Positions 1 through 11,368 of a DNA stretch of 64,000 nucleotides are shown piece by piece. The stretch's first letter is position 1. Each line of letters begins with the position of its first letter. Under the pieces are notes generated by a model that had not been told where the DNA came from, made no database searches, and saw only the letters and a program-made list of their open reading frames with translations. The translations under genes were made by a program, and so were the position numbers. The DNA is from Scylla paramamosain (taxonomy: Eukaryota > Arthropoda > Malacostraca > Decapoda > Portunidae): NCBI RefSeq assembly GCF_035594125.1, contig NC_087197.1, positions 8,974,110-9,038,109 on the forward strand. The letters run 5' to 3'.

Positions 1-831
1 CCCTATAGAGGTGGCTTTGCATGCAATTTAGGTTTTGATACATAACTGTCCGAAAAAAACCTAAAATTAACTTTTTTGATAATGTTCTTTTTTCCACATA
101 ATTTCCCTGAATTTTGCCAGAATTTTGGCATCTCGGTACCTAGAAAGAAGAATAAAAAAAAAATTATTTTTTTTTTTTGTTTCTCTATAAAGAGTGTTAT
201 TTGTGGGTTTTAGCTTTTTGGTGCTTAAGGAATTTAATAACATTCATAATACACGTTTCTCGTTTCCCAAACATAGGGATCCTTGCATGTATTTAAGAGT
301 TTTTATAGGTAACATGATAAAAAACACTCAAAATACATGTTTTTGGTAAGTTATTCTGTTCCTTCATAAAGGGTGTTTTGCATGCGTTTTAGCGTTTTGG
401 TATGTTAGGAGCTGAAAAACACTTAAAGGCAAGTTCTTGGTAAAAGTTGGTTTTATTCCCATGTAATGTGATTGCCCTGCTTTTTAGTGCCTTATTGCCT
501 AACACGCTCAAAAACACTCAAAAGACACTTTTCTGGAAATGTTTTTTTTTCTTTCCACATAAAGCTAGTTTCGTATTGAATTTGGGGTTTTGGTAACCAA
601 AAATGTGAAAAACACTCAAAATTAACGCATTTGGTAAGGTTGTTCTGTTTCTCAATTAAGAGTGTTATTCATGAGTTTCAGCGTTTTGGTATCTAAGAAT
701 CTCAAAAACACTTATAATGCACGTTTCTCGTAATGTCCCTTTTTTTCCTCATTTAGGGTGCTTTGCATGCATTTTGGCATTTTATTTTTCACGGAAGAGC
801 TGAAAATACTGCAAATACACGCATTTGGTAA
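1..831 (+). repeat. Satellite array, + orientation, partial HOR before the LINE
   Basis: The window opens inside an M1 monomer (ggtggctttgcatgc near 11-25). M2, M3 (with poly-A and poly-T runs near 145-180), M4, M5, M6, M7 and M8 follow in canonical order. After M8 the order breaks: M9 is missing and an M10-like unit (from about 708) runs into a degenerate monomer with an unusual tail (about 770-831) that stops at the LINE. No coding sequence is present. Confidence 0.85.
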
Positions 832-854
832 TAAGAACATAAGAACATAAGAAA
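831..854 (-). repeat. 8-bp tandem repeat at the LINE 3' end
   Basis: Three consecutive units of ataagaac (the last ends in a instead of c) occupy this stretch. On the element's own strand the unit is gttcttat. CR1-family LINEs typically end in short octamer repeats instead of poly-A, so this marks the 3' terminus and supports the CR1 assignment. Confidence 0.8.
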
Positions 855-2078
855 TAAGTAAATATGCAAGAAGGCATCAGGCCTACACGTGGCGGTAATT
901 GTATGAAATATGCCTACGTATTTCCACCTATCATCCCCATCTATAAATGTGTAATTTTCTCTTACAGTGCCAAATGCCTCAGCACTAACAGCTTGATTAC
1001 TAAGTCCGTTCCAATCATCTACTACTGTATTTGAAAACCAATTCCATCCTGTTTCCTTTTTGAACATCCAAGTTTTCAGGCTCAAGCCTGAAAACTTGAT
1101 GTTCTATTTTTCTTGTTCTATCATGGTTACAGATTCTAAGAATTTTCCTTATGTTCCCCTTGTTATAACCCATATACCACTTAAAGACTTCTCTCAGGTC
1201 CACTCTTAACCTACGTCTCTCTAAAGAATGTAAATTTAACAGCTTGAATCTCGCTTCGTAAGGAATACTCCTCATCCCCTGTATCCTTTTAGTCATTCTC
1301 CTTTGAAGTGATTCTAATAGACCTTTATCCTTCCTGTGATGTGGTGACCAGAATAGGACAGCGTAGTCTAGATGAAGTCTGACCAGCGCTAAATGTAACT
1401 TTAATATTACTTCGGTAGTTTTACTTTTAGCACTCCTGAAAATGAATCATAATACACTATTTGCTTTGTTTCTGGCCTCTTTGCATTGCTTTCTTAGACG
1501 TAGTTCAGAGCTAACTTTAAATCTCAAATCTTTTTATAACCCTGAACCTACCAGAACTTGGTTGTTCATTGTGTAACTACTGTGTGGGTTTCTTCTACTT
1601 ACGCTAAGTGCTTTGCATTTTTTTTTATATTAAAATGCATTTGCCATCTGTCTGTCCATTCGTTCATCCTATCCAAATCTGCCTGCAAGGCGATTTGACC
1701 TAATTAATCTACATACTCTCGTGTCATCCGCAAATTTACTAACAACACTACTAATTCCACTATCCAAGTCATTGACATATATTACAAACAACATCGGCCC
1801 TAATACTAATAATCCCTTTGTCACCCCACTAATTACTTGACCCCACTCGGATTTAGAGCCGTTTATTACAACACTCTGTCGCCTGCCGTTTGGCCATGAT
1901 CTTATCCAGATTACTTATAACCTTTTTCCAATTCTTAAATACTGTGGAATATATTTCATCTGGTCCTGGTGACTTGAACTTTTCAGCTTATCTGTCTCCT
2001 GTTCCACTATCTCTTTAGTTATGGTAATATCTGTCAGCTTCTCATTTTCTTCTACTCTAAATATCTTGTCACTATTCG
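832..2078 (-). mobile_element. CR1-like LINE remnant inserted in the satellite
   Basis: This is the only stretch without the satellite's periodic boxes. Its base composition is less AT-rich than the flanks. On the minus strand it reads through decayed reverse-transcriptase and C-terminal segments of a LINE ORF2, and it ends on the + left side in an 8-bp tandem repeat, as CR1-group elements do. No endonuclease domain is seen, so the copy is 5'-truncated. The satellite is interrupted in monomer phase: the left flank stops after 'gcatttggta' and the right flank resumes at 'gcatgcg', roughly 35 bp further into a monomer. No target-site duplication is visible, so a small target deletion or later rearrangement is likely. 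CR1/Jockey superfamily assignment is good; the exact family and host are not known. Confidence 0.85.
868..2072 (-). pseudogene. LINE ORF2 (reverse transcriptase) fragments, broken
   Basis: Reading the minus strand from 2,072 down, recognisable pieces are: the start of the RT domain with PGPDEIY (1,949-1,969); the segment before motif B, RSWPNGRRQ then SEWGQVISGV (about 1,815-1,905); the catalytic box FADD (1,723-1,734); LQADLDRMNEW (about 1,656-1,688); the thumb-like LALVRLHLDYAV region (about 1,355-1,400); LNLHSLERRRLR (about 1,205-1,245); and a C-terminus with VVDDWN (about 1,010-1,028) and DGDDRW (924-941). These lie in different frames: PGPDEIY is in one, FADD and the thumb region in a second, LQADL and the C-terminus in a third. 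At least four frameshifts or indels are therefore needed, and some in-frame stops are seen. Between PGPDEIY and RSWPNGRRQ the normal ~120-residue stretch with the first catalytic aspartate is missing, which points to an internal deletion near 1,905-1,945. The element is dead. Confidence 0.85.
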
Positions 2079-3599
2079 GCATGCGTTTTAGCGATTTGGT
2101 ATGTAACGAATTGAAAAACTCTTCAAGGCAAGTTCTTGGTAAAAGTTGGTTTTATTCCAATGTAATATGATTGCCTTGCTTTTTAGTGCTTTATTGCCTA
2201 ACACGCTCAAAAAAACACTGAAAAGACACTTCTGGTAATGTCATTTCTTTCCCACATAAAGCTACTTTCGCATGCTATTTGGGGGTTTTGCTAAGAATGT
2301 GAAAAAAAACATTCAAAATACACGCATATGGTAATGTTGTTCTGTTTCCCAATTAAGATTGTTATTCATGAGTTTCAGCATTTTGGTATCTAAGAAACTT
2401 CTTAATATACACGAATTTTTGCGTTTTTTGCCTTGTGGTTCTTGTGAACCACAAGTTCTTTTGCCCGAAAATAATAAGACACTCATTATACTCGTTTCTC
2501 GTGATGTCCTTTTCTCTCTCAATAAGGAGTGCTTTCCATCCATTTTCGCGTTTTTTTTTAGGTAACAAGCTCAAAAACACTTAAAATATACCTTTTTGGT
2601 AATGTTATTCTATTTCTTCATATTGGTTGGTTTGCATCCGTTTTAGCGTTTTTCTACGTAAAACACCGAAAACACACGTTTTCAGTAATTTTGTTTTCGA
2701 TTCCCAAAGAATATTGCCAGAATTTTGGCATCTTAGTACCTATGAAGATGAATAACAAAAAAAAAAAATTTTATATTAATATTTTTTTTTTCTCTATAAA
2801 GAGTGTTATTTGTAGGTTTTAGCTTTTTTGGTACTTAAGGAACATAAAAACACTCATAATACACGTTTCTCTTAATGTCCTTTCGTTTCCCAAACATAAG
2901 GTTCTTTGCATGTATTTAAGCGTTTTTATAAATAACATGATCAAAAACACTCAAAATACATGTTTTTGGTAATGTTACTCTGTTTCTCCATAAAGGGTGT
3001 GTTGCATGCGTTTTAGCGTTTTGGTATGTAAGGTGTTAAAAAAAACACTTAAAGGCAAGTTCTTCGTAAAAGTTGGTTTTATTCCCATGTAATGTGATTC
3101 TTCTGCTTTTTAGTGCTTTGTTGCATATCACGCTCAAAAACACTCAGAAGACACTTTTCTGGTAATATCATTTTTTTTTCCCACATAAAGCTAGTTTCGC
3201 ATGTAATTTGAGATTTTCGTAACTAAGAATGTGAAAAACACTAAAAAAAAATACACATTTGTTTCTCAATTAAAAGTGTTATTCATGCATTTCAGCATTT
3301 TGGTATGTAAGAAACTTCTCTATATACACGAGTTTTTTGCGTTTTTTACCTTGTGGTTCATGTGAAACTATAAAACACTCATTATAAACGTTTCTCGTAA
3401 TGTTCTTTTGTTTCACAATATAGAGTGCTTTCCATCCATTTTCGCATTTTTTGTAGGTAACAAGCTGAAAAACACTCGAAATATATCTTTTTGGTAATGT
3501 TATTCTATTTCTTTATATTGTTTGGTTTGCATCCGTTTTAGCGTTTTTCTTTGTAAATCACTGAAGAGATACGATTTCAGTAATATTGTTGAAATTGCT
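2079..3599 (+). repeat. Satellite array, + orientation, irregular HORs right of the LINE
   Basis: The satellite resumes inside M5 (gcatgcgttttagcg at about 2,080) and continues M6, M7, M8, M9, M10, M11 and the start of M12. At about 2,700 M12 jumps directly into the tail of M2, so M1 is absent. A second HOR then runs M2 tail to M12 and ends with the type III marker ttgaaattgctg at 3,587-3,600. The M9 at 2,432-2,455 carries the hairpin variant listed separately. No gene is present. Confidence 0.85.
2432..2455 (+). repeat. 24-nt hairpin variant of M9 (also at 30,655; 40,839; 63,804)
   Basis: The sequence is cttgtggttc, loop ttgt, then gaaccacaag: a perfect 10-bp stem with a 4-nt loop. Ordinary M9 reads cttgtgaaactataaaac here. 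The variant is followed by ttcttttgc and an extra 20-odd bases before M10. Further perfect copies are at 30,655-30,678, 40,839-40,862 (reverse array) and 63,804-63,827; 10,176-10,199 has one stem change. It marks an M9 subfamily. Confidence 0.85.
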
Positions 3600-6500
3600 G
3601 AAAAAACACTCATAAGACAGGTTTCTGGTAAAGTAGAGTAATTTCTCCATATAGGTGGCTTTGCATGCACTTCAGGGTTTGGTACATAACTCCGGAAAAA
3701 TGCTAAAATTATTTTTTAATAATGATTTTTTTTACAAAATTTCCCTAAATTTTTCCAGAATTTTGGTATCTCGGTACCTATGAAGATGAATAACAAATTT
3801 TTTTTTCTCTCTATAAAGTGTTATTTGTGAGTTTTAGCTTTTTGGTACTTAAGGAACTTAAAAACACTCATAATACATGATTTTCGTAATGTCCTTTTCT
3901 TATACAAACATAGGGTTCTTTACATGTATTTAAGCGTTTTTATAGGTAACATGATCAAATACACTTAAAATACATATTTTTTTGTAATGTTATTCTGTTT
4001 CTCCATAAAGGGTGTTTTACATGCGTTTTAGCGTTTTGGTATGTAAGGAGTTAAAAAACACTTAAAGGCAAGTTCTTCGTAAAAGTTGGTTTTATTCCCA
4101 AGTGATGTGATTGTTCTGCTTTTTAGTGCTTTGTTGCATATCACGCTCAAAAACACTGAAAAGACATTTTTCTGGTAATGTCATTTTTTTTCCCATATAA
4201 AGGTAGTTTCGAATGTAATTTGCCAATTTCGTAACTAAGAATGTGAAAAACACTCAAAATACACAATTTAAAAAACACTCAAAATATACATTTTTGGTAA
4301 TGTTATTCTATTTCTTCATTTTGTTTGATTTCCATCCGTTTTAGCAATTTCTACGTAAAACACCGAAAAGACACGTTTTCAGTAATTTTGTTTTGGATTC
4401 CCATATAGAGTGACTTTCTTCGGTTTTATCGTGTTGGTTCCTAACATGCGGAAAAACACTTATAAGACAGTTTTCTGGCAAAGACGTTTAATTTCCCCAT
4501 ATAGGTGGCTTTGCATGCACTTTAGGTGTTTGGTACATAACAGTCCGAAAAAAAAAGCTAAATTTAACTATATTGATAATGTTTTTATTTCATATAATTT
4601 CCTGAACTTTGCCCGAATTTTGGCATCTCGTTACCTGCAAAGATGAATAAGAATGAAAAAAAAATATCGTATTTTTTTATTTATTTATTTATTTTTTCTC
4701 AATAAAGAGTGTAATTTGTGGCTATTAGCTTTTCGTACTTAATGAACTTAAAAACACTCATAATACACGTTTCTCGTAATGTCCTTTCAATTCCCAAAAA
4801 TAAGGTTCTTTGCATGTATTTAAGCGTTTTTATTGGTTACATGATTAAAAACACTGAGAATACATGTTTTTGGTAATGTTATTCTGTTTCACCATAAAGT
4901 GTATTTTGCATGCCTTTTAGTGTTTTGGTATATAAGGAGCTCAAATACACTTAAAGGCAAGTTCTTCTTAAAAATTGGTTTTATTCCAATGTAATGTGAT
5001 TGCCCTGCTTTTTAGTTCTTTATTGCATAACACGCTCAAAAACACTCAGAAGACATTTTTCTGGTAATGTAATTTTTTTTCCCACATAAAGCTAATTTTG
5101 CATGCAATTTGGGGTTTTGGTAACCAAGAATGTGAAAAGCACTCAAAATACACGCATTTTGTAAGATTGTTCTGTTTCTCAATTAAGAGTGTTTTTCCAG
5201 ATTTTCAGCATTTTGGAATGTAAGAAACTTCTCTATATGCACGAGTTTTTGTGTTTTTTGCCTTGTAGTTCTTGTGAAACTATAAAACACTCATTATACA
5301 CGTTTCTCGTAATGTCCTTTTGCTTCCCAATATAGAGTGCTTTCCATCCATTTTCGTGTTTTTTGTAGGTAAGAATTTCAAAAACACTCAAAAAATGTCT
5401 TTTTGGTAATATTATTTTATTTCGTCATATTGGTTGGTTTGCATTCGTTTTAGCGTTTTTCTACATAAAACGCCGAAAAGAAACGTTTTTAGTAATTTTG
5501 TTTTGGATTCCCATATAGATTGACTTCCATGTTATTTATCGTGTTGGTTCCTAACATGCTGAAAAATACTCATAAGACCGTTTTCTGGCAAAGACGTTTA
5601 ATTTCCCCATATAGGTGGCTTTGCATGCACTTTAGGGGTTTGCTACTTAACAGTCCGAAAAAAAAAAGCTAAATTTAACTTTTTTAATAATGTTATTTTT
5701 CATAATTTCCTGAATTTTGCCCAAATTTTGGCATCTCGGTATCTGTGAAGATGAATAAGAAAGAAAAAAAATATTGTATTATTATTCATTTATTTTTTGT
5801 TTCTCAATAAAGAGTGCTATTTGTGGCTTTTACCTTTTTGGTAATTAAGGAATTTAAAAACACTCATAATACACGTTTCTCGTAATCTCCTTTCATTTCC
5901 CGAAAATAGTGTTCTTTGCATGTATTTAAGCGTTTTTATAGGTAACATGATCAAAAACACTCAAAATACATGTTTTTGGTAATGTTATTCTGTTTCTCCA
6001 TAAAGGGTGTTTTGCATGCGTTTTAGCGTTTTGGTATGTAAGGAGTTAAAAACATTTAAAGGCAAGTAAAAGTTAGTTTTATTCCTATATTATGTGATTA
6101 TTCTGCTTTTTAGTGCTTTTTTGCATATCACGCTCAAAAACACTCAAAAGACACTTTTCTGATAATGTCATTTTTTTTCCCACATAAAGTTAGTTTCGCA
6201 TGTAATTTGGGATTTTCGTAACTAAGAATGTGAAAGACACTCAAAATACATACATTTGGTAAGGTAGTTCTGTTTCTCAATTAAAAGTGTTATTCATGAG
6301 TTTTAGCATTTTGGTATGTAAGAAAATTCTCAATATACACGAGTTTTTGCGTTTTTTGTCTTTTTCTTCTTGTGAAACTATAAAACAATCATTATACACT
6401 TTTCTCTAAATGTCCTTTGCTTCCCAATATAGAGTGCTTTTACATCCATTTTCGCGTGTTTTTGTAGGTAAAAAGCATTATAAATGTTTCTCGTAATGTC

Positions 6501-7281
6501 CTTTTGTTTCCCAATATAGAGAGATTTGCATCCATTTTCGCTCAAAACACAAAAAATACCTTTTTGGTAATATTATTTTATTTCATGATATTGGTTGATT
6601 TGCTTTCTTTTTAGCGTTTTTCTACGTAAAACACTGAAAAGACACGTTTTCAGTAATTTTGTTTTGGATTCCCATACAGAGTGATTTCCATATTATTTAT
6701 TGTTTTGGTGCCTAACATACTGAAAAACAGGCAAAAGACAGGTTTCAGGTAAAGTTGTTTAATTTCCCCATATAGGTGGCTCTACATGCACTTTAGGGTT
6801 TGGTACATAACGGTCTGAAAAAAAAAAAAGCTAAAATTAACTTTTATGATATTCTTTTTTCACATAATTTCCCTGAATTTTGCCAGAATTTTGGCATCTC
6901 GATACCTATGAAGATGAATAAAAAAAAATGCTATTTTTTCATTTATTTATATTTTCTCTATAAAGTGTTATTTGTGGGTTTAAGCTTTTTGGTACTTAAG
7001 GAACGTAAAAACACTCATAATACTCGTTTCTCGTAATGTCCTTTTGTTTCCTAAAGATAAGGTTCTTTACATGTATTGAAGCGTTTTTATAGATAACATG
7101 ATCAAAAACACTCAAAATATACCTTTTTGGTATATTTTTCTTCATATTTTCTTCATATTGGTTGGTTTCCATCCGTGTATAGCGTTTTTCTACGTACAGA
7201 AAAGACACGTTTTCAGTAATTTTTGGATTCCCATATAGAGTGATTTCCATGTTATTTATCGTTTTCATGCCTAAAATGCTG
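3600..7281 (+). repeat. Satellite array, + orientation, HORs with M1 at ~3,600, 4,452, 5,562, 6,723
   Basis: Four HOR starts are identified by the M1 box ggtggct. The spacing is about 850, 1,110 and 1,160 bp, then 560 bp to the next. The first HOR is type III (actccgg near 3,690); the others are type I. Two monomer jumps shorten HORs: M8 to M11 at about 4,265-4,275 and M4 to M11 at about 7,103. Near 6,470 an M10 is followed by a second partial M10. M3 units hold TTTA-rich tracts, for example 4,668-4,696. Nothing coding is supported. Confidence 0.85.
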
Positions 7282-10200
7282 AAAAACACTCAAAAGACAG
7301 GTTTCTTGTAAAGTCGTTTAATTTCCCTATATAGGTGGCTTTGCATACACTTTAGGGTTTGGTACATAACAGTCCGAAAAAAAAGCTAAAATTAACCTCT
7401 TTCATAATATTCTTTTTTCACGTAATTTTCCTGAATTTTGCCAGAATTTTGGCACCTCGTTGCCTATGAAGATCAATAAAAAAAAGTGTTATTTTTAAAT
7501 TTATTTTTATTTATTTTTTTCTGTATAAAGAGTGTTATTTGTGGGTTTTAGCTTTTTGGTACTTAAGGAACTTATAAACACTCATAATACACATTCCTCG
7601 TAAAGTCCTTTTCTTCCCAAACATAGGGTTCTTTGCATGTATTTAAGCGTTTTTATTGGTAACAAGCTCAAAAACACTCAAAATACATGTTTTTGATAAT
7701 GTTATTCTGTTTTTCCATACAGGGTGTTTTGCATGGGTTTTAGCGTTTTAGTATGTAAGGAGCTCAAAAAAACTTAAAGGCAAGATCTTGGTAAAAGTTG
7801 GTTATATTCCCATGTAATGTGATTGCCCTGCTTTTTAATGCTTTATTGCCTAACACGCTGAAAAACACTAAAAAGACACTTTTCTAGTAATTTCATTTTT
7901 TTTCCACAGTTTCGCATGTAATTTGGGGTTGGACCACTAAGAATGTGAAAAAAAAACACTCAAAATACACTCATTTCCTAAAATTGTTCTGTTTCTCAAT
8001 TAAGAGTGTTATTCATTAGTTTCAGCATTTTGGTATCTAAGAAACTTCTCCATATATCCGAGTTTTGCGCTTTTTGCCTTATGGTTTTTGAAAACTATTA
8101 ATACATTCATTATACAATTTTCTTGTAATATCCTTTTGTTTCCCAATATAGACTGCTTTGCATTCATTTTTGCGTTTTTTGTAGGTAACAAGCTCAAAAA
8201 CACTCAACTTTTTTGTAATGTTATTCTATTTCTTCATATTGGTTGGTTTCCATCCGTTTTTGTTTTCTACGCTAAAACTGAAAAGACACGTTTTCAGTAA
8301 TATTGTTGAAATTGCTGAAAACACCCAAAGACACGTTTCTTGTAAAGTCGTGTAATTTCCCCATATAGGTGGCTTTGCATGCACTTCCAGGTTTCGTACA
8401 TAACTCCGGAAAAAGCTAAAAATCATTTTTTTTATGTTTTTTTTTCACATAATTTCCCTGAATTTTCTCAAAATTTTGGCATCTCGTTACCTATGAAGAT
8501 GAATAACAAAAAAAAATCTATTTTTTTAATTATTTTTTTCTCTATAAAGAGTGTTATTTGTGGGTTTTAGATTTTTCGTACTTAAGGAACTTAAAAATAC
8601 TCATAATACACGATTTTCGTAATGTCCTTTCGTTTCAGAAACATAGGGTTCTTTGCATGTATTTAAGCGATTTTATAGGTAACATTATCAAAAACAATCA
8701 AAATATATGTTTTTGGTAATGTTATTCTGTTTCTTCATAAAGGTTGTTTTGCATGCGTTTAGCGTTTTGGTATGTAAGGAGTTAAAAAACACTTAAAGGC
8801 AAGTTCTTCGTAAAATTTGGTTTTATTCCAATGTAAAGTGATTGTTCTGCTTTTTAGTGTTTTGTTGCATATAACGCTCAAAAACACTCAAAAGACACTT
8901 TTCTGGTAATGTCATTTTTTTCCCCCATAAAGGTAGTTTTGCATGTAATTTGGGATTTTCGTAACTAAGAATGTGAAAAACACTCAAAATACACACATTT
9001 GGTAAGGTAGTTCTGTTTTTCAATTAAAAGTGTTATTCATGAGTTTTAGCGTTTTGGTATGTAAGAAACTTCTCTATATACACGAGTTTTTGCGTTTTTT
9101 GCATTGTGGTTCTTGTAAAACTATAAAACACTCATTATACACGTTTCTCGTAATGTCCTTTTGCTTCCCAATATAGAGTGTTTTCCATCCATTTACGCGT
9201 TTTTTTTTTGTAGGTAAAAAGCTAAAAAACACTTTTTGGTAATGTTATTCTATTTCTTCATATTTGTGGGTTTGCATCCGTTTTAGCGTTTTTCTACGTA
9301 AAACACTGAAAAGACACGTTTTCAGTAATTTTGTTTTGGATTCACATATTGACTGACTTCCATAATATTTATCGTTTTGGTGCCTAACATGCTGGAAAAC
9401 ACTGAAAAGACAGGTTTCTGGTAAAGTCGTTTAACTTCCTTATATAGGTGGCATGCACTTTAGAGTTTGGTACATAAAAATCCGAAAAAGTGCTATAATT
9501 GACTTTTTTGATAATGTTCTTTTTTCCACATAAATTCCCTGAATTTTGGCAGAATTTTGGCATCTTGGTACCTATGAAAATCGATATAAAAAAAGCTATT
9601 TATTTATTTTTTTTTTTCTCTATAAAGAGTGTTATTTATGGGTTTTAACGTTTTGTTACTTAAGGAATTTAAAAACGGCCCTAATACATGTTTCTCGTGA
9701 TGTCCTTTCGTTTCCCAAACATAGGGTTCTTTGTAAGTATTTAAGCATTTTTATAGATAACATGATCAAAAGGACTTAAAACACATGTTTTTAGTAATGT
9801 TATTCTGCTTCTCCATTAAGGAGTTTTTTGCATGCGTTTTGGTTTGTAAGGAGGTCAAAAACACTTCAAGGCAAGTTCTTGGTAAAAGTTGGTTTTATTC
9901 CCATGTAATGTGCCCTGTTTTTTTTTTTTTTATATATAATTTATTGCCTAAAACGCTCAAAAACACTCAAAAGACACTTCTGGTAATGTCATTTTTTTTC
10001 TAACATAGATTCGCGTTCTATTTAGGGTTTTGCTAACTAAGAATGTGAAAAACACTCAAAATACACGCATTTGGTAAGGTTGTTCTGTTTTTCAATTAAT
10101 ATTGTTATTCATGAGTTTCAGCATATTGGTATCTAAGAAACTTCTTTATATACACGAATTTTTTGCGTTTTTTGCCTTGTAGTTCTTGTGAACCACAAGT

Positions 10201-11368
10201 TCTTTTGCTCAAAAATAATAAGACACTCATTATACACGTTTCTCGTAATGTCCTTTTGTTTCCCAATAGGGAGTGCTTTGCATCCATTATCGCGTTTTTT
10301 TGTAGGTAACAAGCTCAAAAACACTCAAAATGTACCTTTTTGGTAATGTAGTTTTATTTCTTCTTATTGGTTGGTTTGCATCTTTTTAAGCGTTTTTCTA
10401 CGTAAAACACCGAAAAGACACGTTTTCAGTAATTTTGTTTTAGATTCCCATATAGAGTGACGCATGTTATTTACCGTTATGGTGCCTAACAAGCTGAAAA
10501 CCACTCATAAGACAGTTTTCTGGCAAAGACGTTTAATTTCCCCATATAGGTGGCTTTGCATGCACTTTAGGGTTTGGTACATAACAGTACGAAAAAAAAA
10601 GCTAAAATTAACTTTTTTGATAATTGACTCATAATTTCGTGAATTTTGCCCAAATTTTGCCAAAAACATGCAAAATGTATGTTTTTGGTAATGTTATTCT
10701 CTTTCTCCATAAAGTGTGTTTTGCTTGCGTTTTAGCGTTTTGGTACATAAGAACCTGAAAACACTTAAAAGCAAGTTCTTCGTAAAAATTTATTTTATTG
10801 CCATGTAAAGTGATTCCCCTGCTTTTTAGTGCTCTATTCCCTATCACGCTCAAAAACACTCAATAGACACTTTTCTCGTAATATCATTTTTTTCCCACAT
10901 AAAGCTGGTTTCCCATGCAATTTGGGATTTTGGTAACTAAGAATGTGAAAAGCACTCAAAATACACGCATTTAGTAAAGTTGTTCTGTTTCTCAATGAAG
11001 AGTGTTATTCATGAGTTTCAGTATTTTGGTATCTAGGAAACTTTTCCATATACACGAGTTTTTGCGTTTTTTGCCTTTTGGTTCTTTTGAACTATAAAAC
11101 ATTAATTATACACTTTTCTCGCAATGTCCTTTTGTTTCCCAATTTAAAGTGCTTTTTTATCAATTTTCGCGTTTTTTTATAGGTAACAAGCTCAAAAACA
11201 AAATATATCTTTTTGGTAATGTTTTTCTACTTTTTGATATTGGTTGGTTTGCATTCTTTTTAGCGTCTTTCTACATAAAACACAGAGACACGTTTTCAGT
11301 AATTTTGTTTTGGTTTGCCATATAGAGTGAGTTCCTTATTATTGATCGTTTTGGTGCCTAACATGCTG
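7282..11368 (+). repeat. Satellite array, + orientation, HORs with M1 at ~7,282, 8,318, 9,395, 10,497
   Basis: HOR starts are spaced about 1,036, 1,077, 1,102 and 872 bp. The second is type III (ttgaaattgctg at about 8,305-8,317). The 10,497 HOR loses M3 and M4 through an M2-to-M5 jump at about 10,655. The M9 at 10,176-10,199 has the hairpin variant with one mismatch in the stem. The stretch 9,660-9,900 shares private variants (cggccctaatac, ggtttgtaaggaggtc) with the reverse strand of 41,150-41,400. Confidence 0.85.

Noticed and set aside
832..2078. A functional reverse-transcriptase gene
   Set aside because: The coding parts lie in three frames with stops and a missing catalytic segment, so it is a dead fragment.
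4668..4696. TTTA microsatellite as a separate locus
   Set aside because: It is the variable tract built into every M3 monomer, not an independent repeat.
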